Source: an uncultured Oribacterium sp. (GTDB taxonomy: Bacteria > Bacillota > Clostridia > Lachnospirales > Lachnospiraceae). From it: a stretch of 38,498 bases of DNA. The number at the start of each line of letters is the position of its first letter. Position 1 is the first letter of the stretch. Made by a program: the position numbers and the translations under genes. Positions 6,646 to 16,201 of the stretch are shown here, piece by piece. Where the stretch lies: NCBI GenBank assembly GCA_946413525.1, contig CAMKKZ010000035.1, positions 1-38,498 of the forward strand, given 5' to 3'. Below the pieces are notes generated by a model. The model was given only the letters and a program-made list of their open reading frames with translations. It was not told where the DNA came from and did not search any database.

Positions 6646-9600
6646 ATATTGTTTTTCATCGCGGACTTAACCTTGGAAGCGGCAGCCCTGTGCCGGTTGC
6701 CCCTGTCTACTGCCGTTTTTATATCCATTTCCCTCATAAAGAGATCGCGGTAAGTCCGAAGGGTCTTTGTATTCGCCTTTGGATGGACATGCTCTGCCCC
6801 GTCCATGATCGGCTTGAATTCCTCCAGAAGTCCCAGCGCGCCTGCCGCCCTGGCAATGCCGGCGGAATTGGATTTGTCCGTAAGCTGCTTTTCTCCTGGC
6901 AGGACCTTGTTGACATATTCCTTAAGACTGGATGCGCACTTCCTGTAATCATCCACCAGCTTCTGGAAATCCTCATCCAACTTCTCCCCATGCGGAAGCC
7001 TGCCGTTTATCCGGTCCACGATCCTGTCCCTGTGGCGGACAAAATCAGAAACCGCGTCCCTGGCATTATTGTATTTTGATGAATTCCAACGTATCACGCG
7101 AAGATGGTGCTTTGTATCCAGCATATCCTTGTACTCATTGATGGCATCCGGATAATTCAGGAGCCGGATCATATTGTCTATATCCCGCTGGCTGACATTC
7201 AGCTCGTGCAGCTTCTGCGCCGCCGTGACACTGACATTATTCCTGGCACGCGCCGCGCCGCCTCCGAGCCCGTATTTGGCCTCCGCGTCCTCAAGCTTAA
7301 AGACTCCCGGTTTCTTCGAAATGCCGTCAGTTCTGTAAGCGTTCATGGCGTTTTCGTACCTTTCCTTTTCCATGGCTGTCCATTTTTTATTGAGGGCCTG
7401 GATAAACCTCTTCCCGTCTGCGGGAGACGCTGTAGAGTAAGTCAGGACAGCAAGATCCAGTCGGGTATCCCCGGCCTCATGCCAGTGCCCGTTCTTTTTC
7501 AGGTGATTCCACGCGTAAATGGAAGATGCGGACAGGACCTTCTTTTCCGCCTCCATGATCTCCTTCCCCTTCTCGGTATCCGCGGAAGGAATCGATTCGC
7601 CATGGCTGATGTAATCCTTTGTAAGGAACTTCAGGTTCATAAGGGAGCTAAGCATATTATTATACTGTTCGCTGTTCTCATGACCAGGATAGGCGTTTCC
7701 ACTCTTAATGAGCAGCGAGGTGATACGGTTGAGATCCATCAGCTTCCGCCAATGCAGCCCGCCGGGCTCGTTGGCAGGAATCTCCGCCGGAGCCTCCGGC
7801 TGCTCCTTTTCCCCGCCGGCAATGTTCTCATTCCGGTTCCCAATGGGATTGGCCCCTTCCAGAATCCGCGCGCCATTGCCGGGCATTACGGGATTGTTGA
7901 CATTCTCTTCCTTCACCACGCCCCGGATCACATCATTAATTTCAATATTGTCAATATTATCAGCTTTATGCTGCTCCATGGCATCCACGATATCGGCCAT
8001 CTCGTTCAGCACATTCTGATTCCCATGCTCCTGTCCCAAATCCCGCGGATTGCCGCCATTCTGAGCATTATTGACATTACCCTCGGCATTGTTGGCCTGG
8101 ATATTATTACCTTCATTCAGGGCATTATTATTCTGAATGTTATTTGCCCTCTCAGCCTCCTGCAGGATCCTCTCAACATTTGCCATTCGATCCTGGACCT
8201 TTTGCTCCTGTTCCTGGATAACATTCATGAAAGGAATATCCTTCTCCCGGGTAGCCCCGGCAATCTTTTCAAAGGGAATGATAAATCTCTGGATCAGACT
8301 TCTATTGGCGCCCACAGCCAGCTCACGGACCTTTTTGAAATCCTCCAAGGCCAGCTCATCAAGTGGATCATCATCGGAAACACAGAGTTTATAATAATCT
8401 TCATATTCCTCAATGGATTTTTTAATCTCATTAAAGACCGAATTTGCCTCCTTAAAGCTGTATCTGACATCCACCTGGGTACCTTTGTCCAAGGCCGTGC
8501 GGAGCCGGTCAAAAGCGTAGGATGTGCCAAGGAGCGCATTGGCCTTGTACTCATCCATCTTTTCGAGAAGCCTTTTGCATTCCACGGCGGCGTTTACCAA
8601 ATTCGTGGATGCGGCATTTTTCTTTTCAAGGTTCTCCTGGGCATTCCGAAGCTGCGCCTTGGCCACATTTTCTTTGTTGCTTGCCAGAGGGCTCCTTATA
8701 TTGAGCGAATTGACAATAAAATTATTTTCCTTCTGCGCAAAAGAAAGGAGATCCGCCACACAGTTCATTTTTTTCCGGTCTGAAAGATCGGACGCGCCCG
8801 GGACAGAAGTCTTTAACATATAGTTTCTGCAGGCCTGGGCAAGATTCTCGACGGCACTTATGAGCTCCCGCTCTGTCTCCAAATTAATCTCCTTTTCATA
8901 ACGTTCCTTAGCCGTATCATATTCCCTGAGAAACTTGAGGACATCCTTTTCAATCTTGCCGCTCGGTTTTTGACTCACGAAATATTGCTCGTTCCGCCTG
9001 AATTCCCGAAGGGCATTGTCCCGCTGGATCCCGTTGTCATAGGACGTAGTGATCTGGTGATTCGCGAACCACGTCTTCGCTACATTGCGAAGCTCCCCCT
9101 CCCGAAGCTGATTATGGGTCCCGGCCTCCCCCATGACCGTATCCATCAGCTCATCAAGCTGGGAATAGCTGTCCAGGCGTATGAGATTCTGCCGCTCGTC
9201 TGTGAAATAAAATCCTTCCGGAAGCTCCGTAAGGCCGCTCCCCCTGTAGAACTCCTTTGTTGCGGCATCATAATACCCGATCTTGTGAACCTTCTCGTCC
9301 CCTTCCTGGTCCACCTGGGAATAATCCACCATGTTAAGGCCCACGCCATGGGTGGTCGTGCCGATGATGACGCGCTGGGCGCCCTGTATCCTCTGCGGCA
9401 TGAACCAGGAGTCAGGATACTCGGTGGCCATGCTGTAGACAACGGTGGACTGGACATTCTGAAGCCCGCTGTAATCATTCTCGGCATAGAACAAATGATT
9501 TCCGAAACCAGGCACGGGGTCAAGCTGGATAATGTTGAATTTGATAAGATCCTTGTACTCGCTCTGGGGCTCCTTCTGCAGCCACTCATACAAAAGTTTC

Positions 9601-10949
9601 ATACCCTCCCCCGCGGCCACCGCGCCGCGGCTGTGGCCGCTCAGATTGATATAGATGGACTGGGGCTCCTCCTCTTTTTTTCGCCAGGATTCAAAAATCG
9701 GCTCAAGGTACTGGGTCCCGATGCTTTCAATATATTTCTTTATATTATCAATCTTATAATCCCCTCTGTTCCCGCTTCCCTCAGGGGCGTATTTCGGGAC
9801 AATCCTTCCCATAGGACCGGAGATCGTGTATCGATCCTTCACTACTTTCTTGCCCTCTTTGTCCTCCACGGTAGAATCCTTGTGACGTATGTCCTTAAGG
9901 TCAGGATTGGACGGGATAATGCCGGACGCAACCTTGCCGTACTGGTCATTCAGCGCTTTCTCCAGTTCCGGATCGAGTGAAACCTTCTCAGGATTATAGA
10001 GGCCGTTTATGCCATTCTGCTCCTGCCTGGTCTGGCTGAAGGAAGAACCTGCCACATCGATTTCCAGCACCCGGTAGCCCGCGTTCTGCAGCTTCGTCCC
10101 GAGGCTGTTGTGTATGGTGACTGCGCGGTCTGCCTCATCGGCCTGATAAATCGGATCAATGTCATCATAAACATCCTCTCCCATGACGCGCTTCACCGCT
10201 TCGCGGTTACTGACCTCCGCGTTGAGCAAATCCTGAACCTTGTTCTTCCTCCAGTTTTCCAGTTCCTCCCTGCTGTTCGGCGAAACGACATATACGCCCC
10301 TTGTGCGTATATCCCTCTTCTCTTTCTCCGGGCGGCTCAGATGTTCCCTGCCGCGCCTGCTCAGATCTGCCCGCAGGGCAGCGTCTTCTTCCTTTTTTTT
10401 GGGACTCTTATTGTCGCCGTCATAAAAGGCCACCTGCTGATAACGGAAGTCCGGAATACGATTATCCATCGGGTATTCCACTCTCCGGAGATCCCTTTCC
10501 GCGGCTTCCTCAGCCAGGGACCCAAGTCCTTCGGCAATGTCCGCCCGACCCAGAGTTCCGTAGGCCTCCGCCAGATTTACGATATCGTTAAGGATCTCGA
10601 CCCTTTCAGCGGTATTTGTGATATTTTTATTCTTGATATTTTCCATGATGGATAACGCAATATCCTTCGGCTCAATTTCCGGACTGTAATAAACCTCTGC
10701 TAAAAGCTCAAAAAGAGGCATGTCCTCGATCGTCCATCCCCTCTCAAGCGCGTCAATCTGGAAGTCAATAATCTTGCTGTCCGGATTGTCCGGATTTCCG
10801 ATCTCCCGTATTTTCTCTTCCAGATTCGCTTTGTAACGCTGCCTGTACTCGGACACCTTATCTTCCGTCAGCCTGCTGATCAATCTGTCCGCCTTGTACC
10901 GCTCATAAACCTCAACATTCTTTTCCACTACATTTTTCTGATCCAGCAT
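6642..10949 (-). CDS. Giant predicted alpha/beta-hydrolase protein, paralog 1
   Basis: A 1435-aa protein of unrecognised family. Residues 1-200 are charged and helical. About 210-620 look like a serine hydrolase: nucleophile motif NLSGHSRGA (Ser440), then IIQLDPVPG (Asp477) and TTTHGVG (His534), in the order and spacing of lipase or DUF2235-type alpha/beta hydrolases. About 640-930 are long helices; about 935-1065 is an Asn/Gly/Glu-rich linker with NNIQNNN repeats; about 1065-1435 is a second helical domain starting HWRKLMDLNR. There is no signal peptide or membrane segment. It is about three quarters identical by eye to the next gene over its whole length. The TAA stop lies in MITE copy 3. 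A lipase-like effector or cytosolic esterase is possible; substrate and role cannot be deduced. The start has GGAG 12 bases upstream. Confidence 0.9.
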   Translation of the reverse strand: MLDQKNVVEKNVEVYERYKADRLISRLTEDKVSEYRQRYKANLEEKIREIGNPDNPDSKIIDFQIDALERGWTIEDMPLFELLAEVYYSPEIEPKDIALSIMENIKNKNITNTAERVEILNDIVNLAEAYGTLGRADIAEGLGSLAEEAAERDLRRVEYPMDNRIPDFRYQQVAFYDGDNKSPKKKEEDAALRADLSRRGREHLSRPEKEKRDIRTRGVYVVSPNSREELENWRKNKVQDLLNAEVSNREAVKRVMGEDVYDDIDPIYQADEADRAVTIHNSLGTKLQNAGYRVLEIDVAGSSFSQTRQEQNGINGLYNPEKVSLDPELEKALNDQYGKVASGIIPSNPDLKDIRHKDSTVEDKEGKKVVKDRYTISGPMGRIVPKYAPEGSGNRGDYKIDNIKKYIESIGTQYLEPIFESWRKKEEEPQSIYINLSGHSRGAVAAGEGMKLLYEWLQKEPQSEYKDLIKFNIIQLDPVPGFGNHLFYAENDYSGLQNVQSTVVYSMATEYPDSWFMPQRIQGAQRVIIGTTTHGVGLNMVDYSQVDQEGDEKVHKIGYYDAATKEFYRGSGLTELPEGFYFTDERQNLIRLDSYSQLDELMDTVMGEAGTHNQLREGELRNVAKTWFANHQITTSYDNGIQRDNALREFRRNEQYFVSQKPSGKIEKDVLKFLREYDTAKERYEKEINLETERELISAVENLAQACRNYMLKTSVPGASDLSDRKKMNCVADLLSFAQKENNFIVNSLNIRSPLASNKENVAKAQLRNAQENLEKKNAASTNLVNAAVECKRLLEKMDEYKANALLGTSYAFDRLRTALDKGTQVDVRYSFKEANSVFNEIKKSIEEYEDYYKLCVSDDDPLDELALEDFKKVRELAVGANRSLIQRFIIPFEKIAGATREKDIPFMNVIQEQEQKVQDRMANVERILQEAERANNIQNNNALNEGNNIQANNAEGNVNNAQNGGNPRDLGQEHGNQNVLNEMADIVDAMEQHKADNIDNIEINDVIRGVVKEENVNNPVMPGNGARILEGANPIGNRNENIAGGEKEQPEAPAEIPANEPGGLHWRKLMDLNRITSLLIKSGNAYPGHENSEQYNNMLSSLMNLKFLTKDYISHGESIPSADTEKGKEIMEAEKKVLSASSIYAWNHLKKNGHWHEAGDTRLDLAVLTYSTASPADGKRFIQALNKKWTAMEKERYENAMNAYRTDGISKKPGVFKLEDAEAKYGLGGGAARARNNVSVTAAQKLHELNVSQRDIDNMIRLLNYPDAINEYKDMLDTKHHLRVIRWNSSKYNNARDAVSDFVRHRDRIVDRINGRLPHGEKLDEDFQKLVDDYRKCASSLKEYVNKVLPGEKQLTDKSNSAGIARAAGALGLLEEFKPIMDGAEHVHPKANTKTLRTYRDLFMREMDIKTAVDRGNRHRAAASKVKSAMKNNM

Positions 10950-11016
10950 AGTATTTATTATCTCCTTTTCAAAAAGACTGATAAGAGTTCAGATACGCAT
11001 TAATTCGACAAAAAGT

Positions 11017-11045
11017 ATTATACACTTTTTCCAGTCACAAAACAG
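11017..11045 (-). promoter_or_regulatory. Conserved promoter of giant paralog 1
   Basis: Minus-strand -10 TATAAT (11017-11022), 17-bp spacer and weak -35 CTGTTT (11040-11045), 68 bp before the start codon. The whole block, including a direct repeat of CAGTCAC around the -35, is conserved upstream of paralog 2. The poor -35 overlapping a repeat suggests an activator- or repressor-controlled promoter; this is inference. Confidence 0.6.
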
Positions 11046-11061
11046 TCACTTAAAAAATTTC

Positions 11062-11208
11062 CTGTAACCGCTCAGGTTCCCTGAGCAGTTACAGCAAAAG
11101 ACGCAGCGCTTACGCGCATTCCCATGTGTCTTTTGCCTGTTATTCTGTTTTTTTGTACGCCGGAAAAAAATACGGCGCAGTCACTCTTACATGACTACGC
11201 CGATATGA
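11062..11208. repeat. Hairpin cluster between the giant paralogs
   Basis: Three stems follow each other: CTGTAACCGCTCAGG (11062-11076) with CCTGAGCAGTTACAG (11080-11094), one mismatch; GCAAAAGAC with GTCTTTTGC (about 11094-11136); and CGGCGCAGTCA with TGACTACGCCG (about 11174-11204). The first has GTAAC/GTTAC ends like the MITE. No gene is seen from 10950 to 11400. Confidence 0.6.
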
Positions 11209-11286
11209 ACGCGAAAGAGGCTATTTCTGTTTGTCGGAAAATGAAGAAGGCTATTTCAGCTTGTCCTCAAAGCCGCTGCAATAATA

Positions 11287-11330
11287 AAAAAGTCCGGGCA
11301 AGGCTATAATGCAGTCCTCCCCGGGCTTTT
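11287..11330. terminator. Probable terminator after giant paralog 2
   Basis: Arms AAAAAGTCCGGG (11287-11298) and CCCGGGCTTTT (11320-11330) flank a 21-base loop, with T-rich sequence on both outer sides. It lies about 70 bp downstream of the stop codon at 11401 and before the promoter of paralog 1, so the two paralogs are likely separate transcripts. Confidence 0.55.
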
Positions 11331-11400
11331 CGGTTTTTTGCCGATGTTATTTATTGCATTTTCATCTGTTGCTATTTGTGCTTCTTCATTTATCGCTTAT

Positions 11401-14400
11401 TCATTTTTGCTTTTTTATCTCAGATTTCAGCGCGGAAGCGGCAGCCCTGTGCCGGTTGCCCCTTTCTGCTGCCGTGCGTATATCCATTTCCCTCGCATAG
11501 AGGTCGCGATAATTCCGGAGCGTCTTTGTGTCCGCCTTGGGATGGGCATACTCCTCCCCATCCCTGATCGGTTTGAATTCCTCCAAAAGCCCCAGCGCGC
11601 CTGCCGCCCTGGCAATACCGGCGGATCTGGATTTTTCCGTAAGCTGCGTTTCTCCCGGCAGGACCTTTTGGATATATTCCGTAAGGCAGGATTTGCACTT
11701 CCCGTAATCATCCACCAGCTTCCGGAAATCCTCATCCAGCTTCTCCCCCTGCGGAAGCCTGCCGTTTATCCTGTCCACGATCCGGTCCCTGTGGCGGATA
11801 AAATCCGAAACCGCGTCACGAGCATTATTGTAGGTTGAGGAATTCCAGCGCACGGCACGAAGATGATGCTTTGTATCCAGCATATCCCTGTACTCATTAA
11901 TGGCATCCGGATAATTCAGGAGCCGGACCATATTGTCAATATCCCGCTGAGCGACATTCAGCCCGGCCAGCTTCTGCCCCGCCACGTCATAGACATTATT
12001 CCTGGCACGCGCCGCGCCGCTTCCGAGACCGTACCTGGCCTCCGCGTCCTCAAGCTTAAAAGCTCCAGAATCCTTTGAAATGCCGTCAGATCCGTAAGCC
12101 ATCATGGCTTTTGTGTACCTCTTCTCGACCATGCCAGTCCATTTTTTGTTCAGAGACTGGATAAATCTCTTCCCATCTATGGGGGACGCCGTGGAATAGG
12201 CCAGGACCGCCAGATCCAGACGGGTGTCCCCAGCATCATGCCAGTGCCCCTTCTTTTTCAGATGAGTCCAGGCATAGGTGGAAGACGCGGCCATGACTTG
12301 CTTTTCCGCCTCCGCAATCTCCCTCCCCTTCTGGGTATCCGCGGAAGGAATCGCTTCACCATGGTTGATGTAGTCCTTCGTGAGGAACTTCAGGTTCATA
12401 AGGGAGCCAATCATCTCATTATACTGATCGCTGTTCACATGGCCAAGGTAACCATTTTCGTTTTTAATGAGCAGCGAAGTGACGCGGTTCAGATCCATCA
12501 GCTTCCGCCAATGCTTCCCGCCGGGTTCATTGGCGGGATCAGCCTTCGGAGCCTCAGCCTGTGCCCCAGCCTCGCCGGCAGCGTTCTCATTCCGGTTCCC
12601 GATGGGATTGGCACCCTCCACAAGCTCAGCGGCATTGCCCTGCCTGACGGCATTTTCAGCATTGCCCGCCATACCTGCATTCTCAAGGTTGTCAGCATTC
12701 CCCCCGTTTACCATTCCCCGGATCGCATCATTAATTTCGACATACCCATTATTATTGACATTATGCTGCTCCATGACATCCACACGGTCGGCCATGGCAT
12801 TCAGCACATCCTGATTCCCCTGATCCAGTCCCAAATTTGGCAGATTGCCGTCATTCTGAATGTTATTAACATCATCCCGGGCATTGTTATTCTGAATATT
12901 ATTAACATTATCCCGGACATTGTTGTTCTGAATATTATTAACATTATTCTGGACATTGTTGTTCTGAATGTTATTAACATCATCCTGGACATTATTGTTC
13001 TCAATGTTATTTGCCCTCTCAGCCTCCAGCAGGATCCTCTCGACGTTTGCCTCGCGGTCCTGGACCTTCTGCTCCTGTTCCTGGATAATGTTCAGGAAAG
13101 GAATGTCTTTTTCCCGGGTCACCCTGGCAATCTTTTCAAAGGGAATAATGCAGCTCCGGACCAGGCTCTTGTTGGCTCCCAGGGCAAGCTCATCGACTTT
13201 TTTGAAATCTTCCGAACCCTCGTTAAGAACTATATCGCCCGATTCGTCATAAACCATCCTGTAATAATCATCATAGTGATTAATTGCCTTTTTGATCTCT
13301 GTGAAAACCGACGTCGCCTTCCTGATACTGTATTTGCCATCCACCAGGGCGCCCCTGGCAAGGGCTGTCCGAAGCTCGTCAAAAACAAGGGATGTACCAA
13401 ATGCCGCGTCCGCCCTGTACTCATTCATCTTCGCGAGAAGCTTCGCGCATTCCGCGGCAGCGTTTCGGAGATGTGCGGCCGCCGCGTTCTTCTTTTCAAG
13501 GTTCTCCCGGGCATTCCGAAGCTGCGCCCTGGCGACATTTTCCTTATCGCTCGCAAGAGGACTCCGGACATTATAGGAATTCACAAAAAAGTTCTTTTCC
13601 TTCTGCGCAAGGGAAAGGAGATCGGCCACGCGGTTCATTTTCCTGCGGTCCGAAAGGCTGGAGGCGTCCGGGACGGAAGTCTTTAACATGTAGCTTCTGC
13701 AAGCCTGGGCCAGATCCTCGCCGGCCTTTATGACTCCCTGCTTTGTCTCCTCGCTGTTCTCATTTTCATGACGTTCCAGTGCCGCGCGGTAATCCTTGAG
13801 GAACTTAAAGACATTCATTTCAAGCTTGCCGTCCAGCTTGCCATTCCGCTCCTGTCTCTCGAAATAGCGCTCGTTCCGCTTGAATTCCTGAAGGGCGTTT
13901 TCCCGCTGGATCCCGTTGTCATAGGACGTGGTGACCGCGTGATTCGCGAACCAGGTCTTCGCCACATTGCGGAGTTCCCCTTCTCTCTCTTCATTATGTG
14001 TCCCGGTCTCCCCCATGACCGTATCCATCAGCTCATCAAGCTGGGAATAGCTGTCCAGGCGTATAAGGTTCTGCCTCTCATCGCTGAAATAAAATCCCTC
14101 CGGAAGCTCCGTAAGGCCGCTCCCCCTGTAGAATTCCTTTGTTCCGGCATCATAGTAGCCGATCCTGTGAACCTTCTCGTCCCCTTCCTGATCCACCTGG
14201 GAATAATCAACCATGTTAAGGCCCACGCCATGGGTGGTCGTGCCAATGATGACACGCTGGGCGCCCTGTATCCTCTGCGGCATGAACCAGGAGTCCGTGT
14301 ACTCGGTAGCCATGCTGTAAACAACGGTGGACTCGACATTCTGAAGCCCACTGTAATCATTCTCGGGATAGATGTAATGATTCCCGTACCCGGGCACCGG

Positions 14401-15831
14401 GTCAAGCTGGATAATGTTGAACTTGACATAATCCTTGTAATCGCTCTGGGGCTTCTTCTGCAGCCACTCATACAGAAGCTTCATGCCCTCCCCCGCGGCC
14501 ACCGCGCCGCGGCTGTGACCGCTCAGATTGATATGGATCACCTGGGGCTCCTCCTTATTGTTCCGCCAGGATTCAAAAATCGGCGTAAGGTACTGGGTCC
14601 CGATGCTTTCAATATATTTCTTGATATTATCGATCTTGTAATCCCCGTTGTTCCCGCTTCCGGCAGGGGCTACCACCGGAAAGGCCTTCCCCATCGGGCC
14701 GGAAATCGTGTATCGATCCTTCTTTACATCCCTGCCCTGGCTGTCCTTCACGGTGGAATCCTTGTGACGTATGTCCTTAAGGTCAGGATTAGACGGGATA
14801 ATGCCGGACGCGACTTTCCCGTACTGGGCATTCAGGACATTCTCCAGATTCGGATCGAGAGCAACCGTCTCCGCGTTATAAAGGCCGCTTATACCATTCT
14901 GCTCCTGCCTGGTCTGGCTGAAGGAGGAACCCGCCACATCAATTTCCAGTACCCGGTAGCCCGCATTCTGCAGCTTTGTACCGCGGCTGTTGTGGATGGG
15001 GACAGTGCGGTCAGCCTCTCCGGCCTGATAAATGGGATCAATGTCATCGTAGACATCCTCTCCCATGACGCGCTTTACCGCCTCCCGGTTGCTGACCTCC
15101 GCATTGAGCATATTTTGGACCTTGTTCTTCCTCCAATTGTCCAGCTCCTCCCTGCTGTTCGGTGAAACGACATAGACGCCCCTTGTCCGTATATCCCTTT
15201 TCTCATTTTCCGGGCGGTTCAGATGTTCCCTGCCGCGCCTGCCCAGATCAACCCGCAGGATATGATCCTCTTCCATCTTCCGCGGAGTGTGCTCGCTGTC
15301 ATCATGGAAGGCCACCTGCTCATAACGAAAATCAGAAAGCCCCTCATCCCTTGGGTATTCCGCCCTCCTGAGATCCCTTTCGGCAGCCTCCTCAGTCAGG
15401 GATCCAAGTCCTTCGGCAATGTCCACCCGGCCCCGTAACGCACAGGCCTCCCCCAGATTAATGATATCATCAAGGATCTCGTCTCTTACGGCAGTAATAG
15501 TAATGCTTTTGTTCCTGATATTCTCCATGATGGCGGCAGCAGTATTATCCAGATCAATATCATGACTGTAAAAAAGCTCTGCCAGCATCTCCATAAGGGG
15601 CATGTCCTCGATCGTCCAACCCTTCTCGAGCGCGGCGATCTGGAAGTCAATAATCTTGCTGTCCGGGTTCTCCGGATTCCCGATCTCCTGCTTCTTCTCA
15701 TTCAGATTCGCTATGTAACGCTGCCTGTACTGGGCCACCTTGTCTTCCGTCAGCCTGCTGACCAATCTGTCAGCCCTGTACTGCTCATAAACCTCAACAT
15801 TCTTTACCACCACATTTTTCTGATCCAGCAT
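11401..15831 (-). CDS. Giant predicted alpha/beta-hydrolase protein, paralog 2
   Basis: A 1476-aa protein with the same architecture as its neighbour: helical N-terminus, hydrolase region with GHSRG nucleophile (Ser440), LDPVPG and THGVG, helical middle, Asn-rich linker (about 943-1105) and C-terminal helical domain beginning KHWRKLMDLNR. Alignment is continuous and nearly gap-free except in the linker, which is about 40 residues longer here because of 12-residue tandem repeats. No export signal is visible. The start is supported by AGGAG 8 bases upstream. The duplicated promoter block shows the duplication included regulatory DNA. Both copies keep full-length frames and all three putative catalytic residues, so both are probably functional. 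Function is unknown; the fold assignment rests on motif order only. Confidence 0.9.
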   Translation of the reverse strand: MLDQKNVVVKNVEVYEQYRADRLVSRLTEDKVAQYRQRYIANLNEKKQEIGNPENPDSKIIDFQIAALEKGWTIEDMPLMEMLAELFYSHDIDLDNTAAAIMENIRNKSITITAVRDEILDDIINLGEACALRGRVDIAEGLGSLTEEAAERDLRRAEYPRDEGLSDFRYEQVAFHDDSEHTPRKMEEDHILRVDLGRRGREHLNRPENEKRDIRTRGVYVVSPNSREELDNWRKNKVQNMLNAEVSNREAVKRVMGEDVYDDIDPIYQAGEADRTVPIHNSRGTKLQNAGYRVLEIDVAGSSFSQTRQEQNGISGLYNAETVALDPNLENVLNAQYGKVASGIIPSNPDLKDIRHKDSTVKDSQGRDVKKDRYTISGPMGKAFPVVAPAGSGNNGDYKIDNIKKYIESIGTQYLTPIFESWRNNKEEPQVIHINLSGHSRGAVAAGEGMKLLYEWLQKKPQSDYKDYVKFNIIQLDPVPGYGNHYIYPENDYSGLQNVESTVVYSMATEYTDSWFMPQRIQGAQRVIIGTTTHGVGLNMVDYSQVDQEGDEKVHRIGYYDAGTKEFYRGSGLTELPEGFYFSDERQNLIRLDSYSQLDELMDTVMGETGTHNEEREGELRNVAKTWFANHAVTTSYDNGIQRENALQEFKRNERYFERQERNGKLDGKLEMNVFKFLKDYRAALERHENENSEETKQGVIKAGEDLAQACRSYMLKTSVPDASSLSDRRKMNRVADLLSLAQKEKNFFVNSYNVRSPLASDKENVARAQLRNARENLEKKNAAAAHLRNAAAECAKLLAKMNEYRADAAFGTSLVFDELRTALARGALVDGKYSIRKATSVFTEIKKAINHYDDYYRMVYDESGDIVLNEGSEDFKKVDELALGANKSLVRSCIIPFEKIARVTREKDIPFLNIIQEQEQKVQDREANVERILLEAERANNIENNNVQDDVNNIQNNNVQNNVNNIQNNNVRDNVNNIQNNNARDDVNNIQNDGNLPNLGLDQGNQDVLNAMADRVDVMEQHNVNNNGYVEINDAIRGMVNGGNADNLENAGMAGNAENAVRQGNAAELVEGANPIGNRNENAAGEAGAQAEAPKADPANEPGGKHWRKLMDLNRVTSLLIKNENGYLGHVNSDQYNEMIGSLMNLKFLTKDYINHGEAIPSADTQKGREIAEAEKQVMAASSTYAWTHLKKKGHWHDAGDTRLDLAVLAYSTASPIDGKRFIQSLNKKWTGMVEKRYTKAMMAYGSDGISKDSGAFKLEDAEARYGLGSGAARARNNVYDVAGQKLAGLNVAQRDIDNMVRLLNYPDAINEYRDMLDTKHHLRAVRWNSSTYNNARDAVSDFIRHRDRIVDRINGRLPQGEKLDEDFRKLVDDYGKCKSCLTEYIQKVLPGETQLTEKSRSAGIARAAGALGLLEEFKPIRDGEEYAHPKADTKTLRNYRDLYAREMDIRTAAERGNRHRAAASALKSEIKKQK
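12853..13010 (-). repeat. 36-bp in-frame tandem repeats (Asn-rich)
   Basis: About four and a half units of 36 bp encode variants of NNIQNNNVRDNV within the linker of giant paralog 2. The DNA units are nearly identical, which suggests recent slippage or unequal exchange. Paralog 1 has only two to three degenerate units at the equivalent place (about 8060-8150). Confidence 0.85.
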
Positions 15832-15895
15832 GGTATAATCTCCTTTTCAAAAAAGACTGCTTAATGTTCAGATATGCGTTGATCTGGTAATATGT

Positions 15896-15924
15896 ATTAT
15901 ACACCTTTTCGCGTCACAAAACAG
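15896..15924 (-). promoter_or_regulatory. Conserved promoter of giant paralog 2
   Basis: Minus-strand -10 TATAAT (15896-15901), 17-bp spacer and -35 CTGTTT (15919-15924), 65 bp before the start. Same hexamers, spacing and GTCACAAAACAGTCA block as paralog 1. Confidence 0.6.
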
Positions 15925-15945
15925 TCATATCAGAAAAATTCCCGG

Positions 15946-15970
15946 AACTGTTCAGCCAGGCTGAACAGTT
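15946..15970. repeat. Palindrome upstream of giant paralog 2
   Basis: AACTGTTCAGCC (15946-15957) and GGCTGAACAGTT (15959-15970) are perfect inverse copies separated by one base. The outer edge GTTAC/GTAACTGTTCAG resembles the MITE terminus. It occupies the same place relative to the promoter as the palindrome at 11062-11094, but with a different sequence, so the structure rather than the sequence is kept. It could be a terminator or an operator. Confidence 0.6.
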
Positions 15971-16201
15971 ACAAATTCTTTTCCACCCCACATCCTGGAA
16001 ATCCGGAAGGCATATGATACTCTAAAGGCAATTGTTCAGTCGCCCAAACAAGCACACCTGCAGGACAGGCGGATAATTCCGTGCGGGGCAGAGTTTTTGA
16101 ACGGTCCGGTGGATGATTCCATGCGGGGCAGAAGCATTCCGGGAGCAAACAGCCATGTTCATAGGGCAGTCGGTATTCAGGCAGAAGGGAGGCATGCGCA
16201 C

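Noticed and set aside
7104..8783. 559-codon plus-strand open frame opposite giant paralog 1, and similar long frames at 8970-9980, 12238-13686 and 13768-15165
   Set aside because: They are antisense to the paralogs, occur in the same register opposite both, lack ribosome binding sites and have biased hydrophobic composition; they follow from the codon use of the real genes.
6642..15831. Toxin-immunity or secretion system built around the giant paralogs
   Set aside because: No immunity-like small gene, secretion component or export signal is adjacent; I keep only the hydrolase prediction.
16097..16201. 35-codon N-terminal extension of the ATPase fragment
   Set aside because: The intact paralog starts at MAFTVSVGE and the ribosome binding site fits 16202.
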